Shown here: piece after piece, positions 1 through 8,154 of the stretch
Layout of the letters: every line of letters begins with the position of its first letter
How positions within the stretch are numbered: the first letter of the stretch is position 1
Assembly: GCA_025786725.1 (NCBI GenBank)
Contig: JAHLTZ010000142.1
Location: forward strand, 1-22,421
DNA: 22,421 nucleotides
Source: Syncephalis fuscata
Lineage: Eukaryota; Zoopagomycota; Zoopagomycetes; Zoopagales; Piptocephalidaceae
Reading direction: 5' to 3'
The notes under the pieces: model-generated
Database searches by the model: none
The model's input: the letters and a program-made list of their open reading frames with translations, nothing else
Told to the model about the DNA's origin: nothing
Program-made: the position numbers and the translations under genes

Positions 1-38
1 GCACTTATATAATATAATAGTTAGCGTATTTTACTGCA

Positions 39-371
39 GTGATAAGTCTCACTTATATACTGATTGCGATTTTATATATAATTGGCTGCATTAATTATAC
101 AGTACCAACACTTATCGAGCTTACCATGGTTTGTTTCACAAGTAACACGACCTATTTATTACGTGCGCTTGTTTACTTGATGGCATTCGGTATAAGTTGG
201 CCCAAACCTAAAAAAATTAAGAGGCCTCATTTATCGCTTGGTCCTATTACAGACTTTGAATATGAACAGGCTTTATCAACCAATGATCAAACCGGCTATT
301 TTGCAAATCTACACCAGCAACATTGCAACGACTTATCAATGCTAGAAAATAGAATTAAATGTAAAATTTAA
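39..371 (+). CDS. Unrecognised protein, C-terminal exon, 5' partial
   Basis: An open frame runs to a TAA at 369-371 but has no convincing ATG start; it opens with GTG at 39. Two AG acceptor candidates, at 38-39 (TACTGCAG) and 101-102 (ATTATACAG), suggest that this is the last exon of a gene starting left of the window. The peptide has a hydrophobic N-terminal stretch (LTYILIAILYIIG), a second one (LLRALVYLMAFGISW), then a basic patch (PKPKKIKRPH) and a polar tail. This looks like the end of a membrane protein with a soluble tail, but I do not recognise the family. It could also be a chance frame in AT-rich DNA; the ordinary codon composition of the second half argues mildly for real coding. 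Confidence 0.4.
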   Translation: MISLTYILIAILYIIGCINYTVPTLIELTMVCFTSNTTYLLRALVYLMAFGISWPKPKKIKRPHLSLGPITDFEYEQALSTNDQTGYFANLHQQHCNDLSMLENRIKCKI

Positions 372-611
372 AATACTTTTTTGTATTAATACTATACTAT
401 TGAGATATTTATGGTAAAACAAGTTATCAATACTTTATAAACAAAGGTTTATAAACTAAGATTATAATCAGTATATTAAATAGGGAAAATTATATAAATT
501 ACTATATAAATTGTTGTTGTTATTAATAAAAATAAAACGTTATAAATTATATTTATTAAATACACCGTTTTGAAAAATCTACCAAATGTTTACCAAACTA
601 TTTAAAAAGCT

Positions 612-940
612 ATATTTAACAGTATTGAAGAACTGAGGGCCGCTGTTGATAAGTCTAAGCTTGTTAACAATTGCAGTTTTAAAAGGGAAAATAGTGATTC
701 AGCAAAATTGTAGCTTATTTATCCCCATAAAGACCATTCCAGCAACAAATATCAGTTTGTTTTGACTGCCAAAAAGCAGAAAACTGGCCTAGTAAAGATT
801 ACCCAGTACAATATTAAGCACTTTAATGGTTGTCCATATGATTCTGGCAATGATACTATTAATCTATTGCTAAACATATTACAAATGATGTTGCTATATT
901 CTCAAATGTAAAACCAAAATATGTACAAGTAAAAGCATAA
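612..940 (+). pseudogene. MULE-type transposase N-terminal relic (copy 1)
   Basis: Reading from 612 in frame gives IFNSIEELRAAVDKSK, then NNCSF, then an in-frame TAG, then LTAKKQKTGLVKITQYN and KHFNGCPY. The order is an 'F.s.eEL..av' helix, a cysteine strand, a 'K.tGlv.It' strand and an H-x3-C ending. It matches the N-terminal DNA-binding region of Mutator-like transposases as I know that family. A one-base deletion near 860 shifts the frame; beyond it the peptide SIAKHITNDVAIF and then KPKYVQ continue to TAA at 938-940. Copy 3 keeps this junction in frame. The catalytic domain is absent. The family assignment is by motif pattern only. Confidence 0.5.
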
Positions 941-1138
941 AGTACCCATTTAATTATTTAATATACACTAGCAATTGTAACAGCTTAATAAATGTTTAAT
1001 ATCAGTTTAATTATTATTATTAAATAACATAAAAATAGCTCAAATTAGCATATCTATAACAAACGTTGTAATTGTATAGATTCTGATATAAGCTAAATAA
1101 ATTGGATTATAAAAGTCATTTTTATTATTATTGAGTAA

Positions 1139-1477
1139 CAGTATTATGTAGTTATAATATTATTGAATAATAAAAGTTACAAAGCTAAATTGCCTGATAG
1201 GAAAAAGTTAATTACAATAAATGCAACAATTTTAATTTAAAACTTTGCTTATTTACGTAGTTTAGTTAATTATAGCAATATTGACAGCAATGCCAATCGT
1301 GTTTTATTTTTAAAAGACTTCTGAAAATATACTTGTAGTAAATGCAACTCAAAAAATACAGTACAAAATATATTGTGTAAAATTAATACTAACAGTATTG
1401 AAATAGTAGTTGATGTTAAAATAAACGTTTTATTTAATAAATTTAAAACCGGCATGTTTTTCAAAATTCATTTATAG
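1139..1477 (+). pseudogene. Second decayed coding fragment of the repeat (copy 1)
   Basis: One frame reads through with only two internal stops: TAA at 1238-1240 and TGA at 1322-1324. It gives peptides such as SYKAKLPDRKKLITINATI, FAYLRSLVNCSNIDSNA, then KYTCSKCNSKNT with a C-x2-C pair, ending at TAG 1475-1477. In copy 2 the first stop position is CAA, and in copy 3 it is TGA, so the ancestral codon was probably sense. Copy 2 breaks off inside this fragment at 4271. The C-x2-C pair could be half of a zinc site. I do not recognise the domain. Confidence 0.4.
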
Positions 1478-1580
1478 ATTATAGTTATTATTAATCATTA
1501 TTAAATGATATAGATTAAAAGTGCAGTTTATTATGATGATAATGGCTATTAAAATGGTTAGCATAGTATTAATAGTAATT

Positions 1581-1610
1581 ACTAGTATTACTATTATCAC
1601 TAATACTAGT
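1581..1610. repeat. Perfect 10-bp inverted repeat (hairpin)
   Basis: ACTAGTATTA at 1581-1590 is perfectly complementary to TAATACTAGT at 1601-1610, around a 10-base spacer. It lies 15 bases beyond the acyl-CoA dehydrogenase stop codon (1625-1627, minus strand), so it would fall in that gene's 3' UTR or just past its polyadenylation site. The rest of 1478-1624 is plain AT-rich sequence. Confidence 0.6.
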
Positions 1611-1624
1611 CAATATATCTTTAT

Positions 1625-3777
1625 TTACAAACGAGAGCTTTCATAGACCAGTGCTACGTCTAATGCTTGTATTAGTGTTTGTTTCTAATAAATATGATAT
1701 ACAACACATATATATATATATGAATCGATAGCTTACCTTGCTTTGCCATTTCGGGTCTTACTTGTTCAAGATCGCCAATAACAATGGCCACCGATGATGA
1801 CCAACGATTAGCAGCATCAATGTCATCGGCAGCATTTGTATACTGTGCATGTTCAATAAGTAAGGCACCAGTAATTGTTTGGGCAATGGCAAATGCCAGA
1901 CTGCGTGCACCGTATTCCAGTCGTGTCTTCTCTTGAATATTGGCGCGAATATACGCTTCAATAGCACTTAGTGCATTACGGATATGGCTGGCTGCATCCG
2001 CCAATGGTTGAGGGAAGGATACAATCATATTGCGAATAGCCTAATACAATATAAATAAATTATATTGTTATTATTAATCATGTTGATTGGCTACTTACCT
2101 TGCCAAGTACGAGGAAAGCGTCACCACCATCGGGTAAAAGTACACGCAATAAATCTAATGAAAGAATATTGGTTGTACCTTCCCAAATGGTATTTACTTG
2201 TGCATCACGATAAATACGACCCATACCAACGTCTTCCATATAGCCTTGGCCACCGAGTGATTCCATGGCTTCACTGATGGCAGCTATACACTTCTTGGCT
2301 GTCCACAGCTTAATAACTGGAGCGAGAATACGGAAGAGTGCGTTATCGTCGCGCACAGCGGCCGAATCTCTGCCTGGACATTCGACACGGCCCAAAACAA
2401 ATAGGCCATAGTAGGTTAGCTGCATTACTGCACGATATGTAAGCTCCATATCGGCTAGTGTGCGTGTATGTAGTGGCAATTCAACTAGTCGTTTATCTTG
2501 AGCCTACAATCCATCCAATTAAATACCATTAATTACTACTACTTTTAATTAAAGTAATAGCAATGTAAACTTACCACGCGTACACGAGAATATTCCTTTG
2601 AAATGGCCAGTGCTCGACCCAGGCCACCACATACACCAATAGCACAGTGCATACGTGTAATGTTAAGAATAGAAGCAATAGTGGGAATGCCACGATGCAG
2701 TGGGCCTACTAATTGGCCACGCATATTTTCAAGTTCAAGTTCGGCCGTAGGCACTGCCTTCGTACCAAACTTATCCTTTAAACGGTGGATGCGCACGCCA
2801 TTAAGCGAGCCATCGGCATTACGCATCTCAGCAAAGAATACCGATAGGCCGCGGCTGCCTTCACGGAATTCGTTGGTTTTTGGATCGCGTGCACGGGCCA
2901 GCATCAGTGTCATATCTGCATCGGTGGCCGATGAAAACCATTTAAAGCCATGGATGCTCCATTCATTATGGGCTGCGTCCAGCGGTTCGGCTTTTGTTTC
3001 GGTACGGCTTACATCGCTGCCCCCTGGTCGTTCGGTCATCCATTGACCGCTGGTCCAGAACCGGCTTGGATCGCGTGATGTTAAGCGAGTTAAGGCAAGT
3101 TGTTTGATGTCGTTGTTATCGCATAGTTCAAGTACACGTGCTGCACCGTCGGTCATGGCAAGTGGACAGGAGAAAATGCCAGATGATGGGCCAAATAGCA
3201 GCATTTTTGTAAATTGATAAAGGCGGCTGTATTCTTTTTGTGCACGTTCATACGCAATTGCCACTAAACTATATAATAATAAATGCAATAATAATGTCAA
3301 TTATTTAAATGTTATCTATTGTGCAAATAGTCATCATACTTACCCTTCTTCAGCAGATACAGATTTTAATTGACGCCAACCTTCAGGTGTATTTAATTCA
3401 TCAACGCGGCGACACCATGGATCAAATTGACGAAGAGTTGGTGGATGAGTCTCCGCATCGTTACCCATACGTGCAATATCTATCAAATTATTAGTACTGA
3501 ATTCATTTACTTTATTGCCATTGTTGTTATCATACCGCCTAGAACACGGTCTCCAAAACGCTCCAAGTCTGGCCGAATCGATTCATACACGTCTTTGGGT
3601 ATATAGCGTTGGAGAATACTGCGCAGAACACGGTTTTCTGTAAACTGGTTGCCAATGACTGGTACTTCCTAGTTGGTAGGCGGAATGAGTACTCGGCCAA
3701 TAGGGCGTTACCGCTCGCGGTTAATCATCACTTACTTGAAGGAAGCCACGGGTAGCGTTTGCGTATTCAGTCGACAT
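1625..3777 (-). CDS. AidB/ACAD11-like acyl-CoA dehydrogenase, peroxisomal
   Basis: This FAD-dependent acyl-CoA dehydrogenase is inferred to oxidise an acyl-CoA in peroxisomes. Seven exons on the minus strand keep frame: 3777-3736, 3668-3536, 3479-3344, 3268-2575, 2503-2099, 2040-1737 and 1665-1625, giving 584 residues (E. coli AidB has about 540). The start MSTEYANATRGFLQ precedes an AidB-like N-terminal domain (ENRVLRSILQRY; THPPTLRQFDPWCRRVDEL). The flavin-binding segment has QWMTERPGGSDV and GFKWFSSATDADM; later come RLKDKFGTKAVPTAELE and the family signature ESLGGQGYMEDVGMGRIYRD followed by IWEGTTNI. The tiny last exon ends in SRL, a type 1 peroxisomal targeting signal; its acceptor could be six bases further on without changing the end. 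AATAAA overlaps the stop. The gene is bracketed by repeat copies 1 and 2. The substrate is unknown. Confidence 0.9.
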
Positions 3778-3898
3778 GGTCAATGTTTGGTTTGGTAGTA
3801 AATGAATGTGTACAGGTTTGAAGAGTTAGACGAGCGTATGAACGTGGTTTTAATAAAGGGAGAAGAGGCGAACTTTGCTTGAATGCAGACCTGTACAT
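3767..3898 (-). other. Upstream ORF overlapping the acyl-CoA dehydrogenase start
   Basis: On the minus strand an ATG at 3898-3896 opens a 43-codon frame ending in TGA at 3769-3767, so it overlaps the main ATG (3777-3775) out of frame. The peptide begins MYRSAFKQSSPLLPLLKPRS and is rich in Arg, Ser and Leu with no acidic residue in its first 38 positions, like a mitochondrial presequence. If it lies in the mRNA leader it should reduce translation of the main frame. It may instead be a cryptic targeting exon or chance. Confidence 0.35.
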
Positions 3899-4270
3899 AT
3901 TAATGCGTGTAAACTTGTGCCTGTTTCTCGGCAAGTTGCGAGCCGACCATACGGCGCTAGTTACTCTATAAGAACTCCGAACCCCACATAAATAAACCAA
4001 ATAAATACAGTTGTTTTATTAATGAATAAAACTTAGTGTAACAGCTGTAAGTACAGTATAATGAATAAAACAAATGATAATTTCTATTATGTGTGTGTAT
4101 TAATAACTATAAAGTAGTTATAACATTTGTTCGTAAATATATTAACACGTTAATTGCGCTATTTTCATATAAGGAAATAGTTCAGGGATCGTCAGAGACT
4201 ATTGGTTACATACCAATATTATTTATAAAAGTGAAATAAAGATGGTATAACTAATACTGCCATACTTAAC
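3899..4270. other. Upstream region of the acyl-CoA dehydrogenase gene
   Basis: No gene is seen. A short hairpin, ATTGGT-TACAT-ACCAAT, at 4201-4217 presents a CCAAT core on both strands about 430 bases upstream of the minus-strand start, directly beside the end of repeat copy 2. It could be a CCAAT-factor site; this is inference only. The remainder is AT-rich. Confidence 0.3.
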
Positions 4271-5093
4271 AAATAAAACACGATTGGCATTGCTGTCAAT
4301 ATTGCTACAATTAACTAAACTACGTAAATAAGCAAAGTTTTGAATTAAAATTGTTGCATTTATTGTAATTAACTTTTTCCTATCAGGCAATTTAGCTTTG
4401 TAACTTTTATTATTCAATAATATTATAACTACATAATACTGTTACTCAATAATAATAATAAAAATGACTTTTATAATCCAATTTATTTAGCTTATATCAG
4501 AATCTATACAATTACAACGTTTGTTATAGATATGCTAATTTGAGCTATTTTTATGTTATTTAATAATAATAATTAAACTGATATTAAACATTTATTAAGC
4601 TGTTACAATTGCTAGTGTATATTAAATAATTAAATGGGTACTTTATGCTTTTACTTGTACATATTTTGGTTTTACATTTGAGAATATAGCAACATCATTT
4701 GTAATATGTTTAGCAATAGATTAATAGTATCATTGCCAGAATCATATGGACAACCATTAAAGTGCTTAATATTGTACTGGGTAATCTTTACTAGGCCAGT
4801 TTTCTGCTTTTTGGCAGTCAAAACAAACTGATATTTGTTGCTGGAATGGTCTTTATGGGGATAAATAAGCTACAATTTTGCTGAATCACTATTTTCCCTT
4901 TTAAAACTGCAATTGTTAACAAGCTTAGACTTATCAACAGCGGCCCTCAGTTCTTCAATACTGTTAAATATAGCTTTTAAATAGTTTGGTAAACATTTGG
5001 TAGATTTTTCAAAACGGTGTATTTAATAAATATAATTTATAACGTTTTATTTTTATTAATAACAACAACAATTTATATAGTAATTTATATAAT
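4271..5093 (-). repeat. Dispersed repeat copy 2, inverted relative to copy 1
   Basis: The reverse complement of 5093-4271 matches 489-1309 with about two substitutions and two small indels. The outer edge (5093) corresponds exactly to the outer edge of copy 1 (489). The inner edge stops abruptly at 4271, inside the second coding fragment, where copies 1 and 3 continue. Copy 2 has CAA where copy 1 has TAA, and one fewer A in the run corresponding to 604-608. Its transposase-like fragment is therefore open a little further upstream (THR-rich start, then FEKSTKCLPNYLKAI), before meeting the same internal TAG. It ends about 200 bases before the eIF3b start, so it may contribute to that promoter region. 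Confidence 0.85.
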
Positions 5094-5192
5094 AATAGAC
5101 TAATAAAGTTAATTAATTACCATTTTCAGACAACACATTAGAATCATCAATAAACACCGACATCTATTATAGCGCACGCTTCACTTGAGTAT

Positions 5193-5250
5193 CATCCATC
5201 CATCCATCCATCCATCCATCTTTCTATTCATCTATCCATCCATCGATCGA
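5193..5250. repeat. CATC tetranucleotide microsatellite
   Basis: A run of CATC units at 5193-5220, interrupted by TTTCTATT, resumes at 5230-5246. It lies 50-100 bases before the eIF3b ATG, within the presumed 5' UTR or core promoter, and would read as CAUC/CCAU repeats in the leader. Confidence 0.8.
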
Positions 5251-5295
5251 TTGGTTGTGTTATTGTAGGCAATTGCCGTTCTTTCTAGTAGCAAT

Positions 5296-7792
5296 ATGCC
5301 GGCTCCATTTAGATTTAATCCGGAAGCACTTCCGGAATCGGAAGATGATATCAACTTTAGTGATTTGGAACAGGAATTCAACGTGCCCGAGTTGGAGTTC
5401 TGCTTCGACTCCATCGTCGTCGTTGACAACGTACCTGTGGTTGATGAAGCCAAAGAAAAGAAACTAGTTGGTGCCATTCAAAAGATCTTTAAAGGATGTG
5501 GCCGTATTCGCGACAACGGCATCCACATGCCCATGACAGAGAAGGATGGCAAACAAGTCTCTAAAGGGTATGTACTATGTTGATATAGTCGGTAATGCTA
5601 GCATCGTTAACGAGATCTATGGTAATAGATTTGTATTTATTGAATTTGAGACGCCAGAGATGGCCGATCTTGCTGTACGTCAAGTGAACAACTATCGCAT
5701 GGACAAACAACACGTGCTCTCTGTGCATCACTTTGATGACGTTGACAAAGCCGCCAAAGTAGAAGATGAATTCCAAGAACCCGAAGAGGAGGAATTTGAA
5801 GAACGGGTAAGTTATTAATTAATAGTTACTAGTATATGTAATATAATTAAATAATATAATTGGCCAATTTATAGGAACATTTACGCGATTGGTTACTCGA
5901 TCAACGTGCGCGTGATCAATTTGTAACTTACTATGGCGATGAGGTAGCCATTTCTTGGAACAACAAAAAGGATGATGCAGAACAAGTGTACAACCGTATG
6001 GTAAGCTATCTACTAATCGACACATACATGCAAACAGATATATATTAATTGTTTATTTAAATAGAACTGGACAGAGACTTATGTACAATGGTCACCTCGT
6101 GGTACTTACTTGATTACTGTACATCGTCAAGGTGTGGCATTATGGGGAGGTCGTAGCTGGAAGAAGATTATGCGATTCTTCCATCCAGGTGTTAAGCTAA
6201 TTGACTTTTCGCCCAATGAACGTTATATGGTAACCTGGAGCAATGAACCCATCCAATCAGGTGTACCCGGTTCACCATTCAGTGCAGACAGTGAAGGTCA
6301 TCAAATTGTTATTTGGGATGTACTATCTGGTGTATTATTGCGTACATTCCCTAGCAATCCTGATAAGAATGCCGAAGGTGGACCAGCCAAGATTATGTGG
6401 CCAGCATTTAAATGGTCACCATCCAGTCGCTATTTTGCACGTCTTACACCCGGCCAAGGTATTTCAGTATATGAAACACCCGGTATGGGCCTAGTCGATA
6501 AGAAGAGTATCAAGATTGAGGGGGTACGCGACTTTGAATGGTCACCCGCCACCAGTGGCAATACAGATACTACTACCGGTACTGCCACTACCGGCAGTGA
6601 GGATAAGAAGCGGCCTAGAGATGAATTACTCGCTTACTGGACACCTGAAGTGGGCAATCAGCCAGCCCGTGTTACACTAATGAACGTACCTAGTCGGGCT
6701 ATTGTCCGTACTAAGAATATTTTCCAAGTGAGTGACTGTCGTCTACACTGGCACCCACAAGGCAGCTATCTATGTGTTAAAGTCGATAGACACACAAAGA
6801 GTAAAAAGTCGACCTTTTCCAACCTTGAACTGTTCCACACGAAGGAAAAGGGTATTCCAGTTGAAGTAGTTGAACTTAAAGAGATTGCTATTGCCTTCGC
6901 TTGGGAGCCACATGGTGATCGATTTGTTGTTATTACCACACTTGATCCAAATCTGCTACACATGAATGGACCAACTATTCCAGTCACCCCACGTACTAAT
7001 GTGGCCTTTTACGGTGTGGAACAAGTAAAGGCTATTAAAGGCAAGGCTAAGAATAAGCAACCAGCAGCTGCTACTGCTGCCGGCCCTACTGAAGGCGGAT
7101 TCCGTTGCATTAAACAGCTGGAGAAGAAGACCGCCAACGGTGTATTCTGGTCGCCTAAGGGTCGCCACGTTGTATTAATCACCCTGCGTTCTCAGACCTG
7201 CTGGGATATTGAATTCTGGGATATGGATTTAGAAACAACGGCCAATTCCAAGGCTGGTGCCACCGATCCAGGTGCTACCGTGCAATTGATCGGTGCCCAT
7301 GATCATTTCGGCGTGACCGATATTGAATGGGATCCAACTGGTCGCTATGTATTGACCAGTGCATCTAGCTGGCGCCATACCATGGAAAACGGCTATGCCA
7401 TTTGGGATTTCCGGGGTGAATTACTGCAAAAGCAAGTGGTCGACCGCTTTAAGCAGATTCTATGGCGTCCACGCCCTAAAACACTGTTGCCTGAGGAGCA
7501 ACAGCGTAAGATTAGACGTAATCTTAAAGAGTACTCGAAAGAATTTGAACTTGAAGATCAGTTCTCGCAAACAGCCGCTTCACAAGCCGTTATCGAAGAA
7601 CGTCGTCGTCTATTGCAAGAATGGAACGCGTGGCGCGATCGTGTTGAGAAGGAGTTAACCGAGGCCCGTGTATCTGCCGGTCAAGAACCAGACCATCATA
7701 TGCCAGATGATGATGAATTCGAGACAGTTGAAGAGCTTGTTGAAGAAGTCATTAGTGAGAAGGAAGAAGTTGTTAAAGATAAGAAGAAATAA
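5296..7792 (+). CDS. Eukaryotic translation initiation factor 3 subunit B (eIF3b/Prt1)
   Basis: eIF3b is a scaffold subunit of eIF3, which helps recruit the 43S complex to mRNA in the cytosol. Four exons, 5296-5567, 5629-5806, 5875-6000 and 6065-7792, join in frame to 767 residues, close to yeast Prt1 (763). An acidic N-terminus leads into an RRM at about residues 36-135 (FDSIVVVDNVPVVDEAKEKK and, across intron 1, KGFVFIEFETPEMADLA). A WD-type beta-propeller follows (YVQWSPRGTYLITVHRQGV; FWSPKGRHVVLITLRS; the eIF3b signature GAHDHFGVTDIEWDPTGRY near residue 603). The charged C-terminal helix (RRRLLQEWNAWRDRVEKEL) is the region that binds other eIF3 subunits. Introns are 61, 68 and 64 nt. An AATAAA follows the stop within a few bases. 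Confidence 0.97.
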
Positions 7793-8154
7793 ACAATAAA
7801 TAGTCTTTTTTATCATTTAATATATAATAATTGTAATCACTTCAGTTTTATTTTACCAATAAACAATTCATCATAATAGAATGAAAGATAATAAATGAAT
7901 GAATAAAATAAAAAGTAATAAACAAAATACAGCAATGAATAGAATCATAATAGCCATGATACCAGGTGTACGTATAGAAGGAGTGAAAGTGTAAAATAAT
8001 ATAGCAAATAAATCAGTATACTATAAACAGTGCATGTCTACAGTATATGATAGATCAAGAATGAAAATGAAGCACAGATAGATAGATAGAGATATGAATA
8101 AAATAGATAGATAAATGGATGATGGAAAGATAGCAAGCATTTTAAACTAGTTAC
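7793..8154. other. Convergent intergenic spacer with 3' signals
   Basis: This is the tail-to-tail spacer between eIF3b (+) and the inositol phosphate kinase (-). It holds AATAAA-type signals for eIF3b (7793-7799 and 7858-7863) and a GATA-rich microsatellite at about 8078-8113. No open frame of note is seen. Confidence 0.6.

Larger units (their letters stand above)
489..1477 (+). repeat. Dispersed repeat copy 1 (decayed MULE-like element)
   Basis: Positions 489-1309 are repeated almost perfectly, in reverse orientation, at 4271-5093. I count about two substitutions and two small indels over some 820 bases: one A in the run near 604-608, and one ATT unit near 1125. Similarity to the third copy (14653-15322) continues past 1309 to about 1349, so copy 1 reaches further right than copy 2. 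An open frame carries on to a stop at 1475-1477, and the element probably extends at least that far. It encodes two degenerate protein fragments, listed separately. I see no clear terminal inverted repeat or target-site duplication. Confidence 0.85.

Noticed and set aside
2603-3046. 147-codon plus-strand ORF inside the dehydrogenase gene
   Set aside because: It is antisense to the conserved flavin-binding exon, which explains its openness; the minus-strand frame has clear family motifs.
4223-4417. Minus-strand 64-codon ORF as a separate small gene
   Set aside because: It is the repeat copy 2 version of the decayed coding fragment, truncated at 4271 and continuing into unrelated sequence.
489-5093. 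Repeat pair as long terminal repeats of a retroelement
   Set aside because: The copies are inverted, not direct, and enclose a cellular metabolic gene with no reverse transcriptase or integrase.
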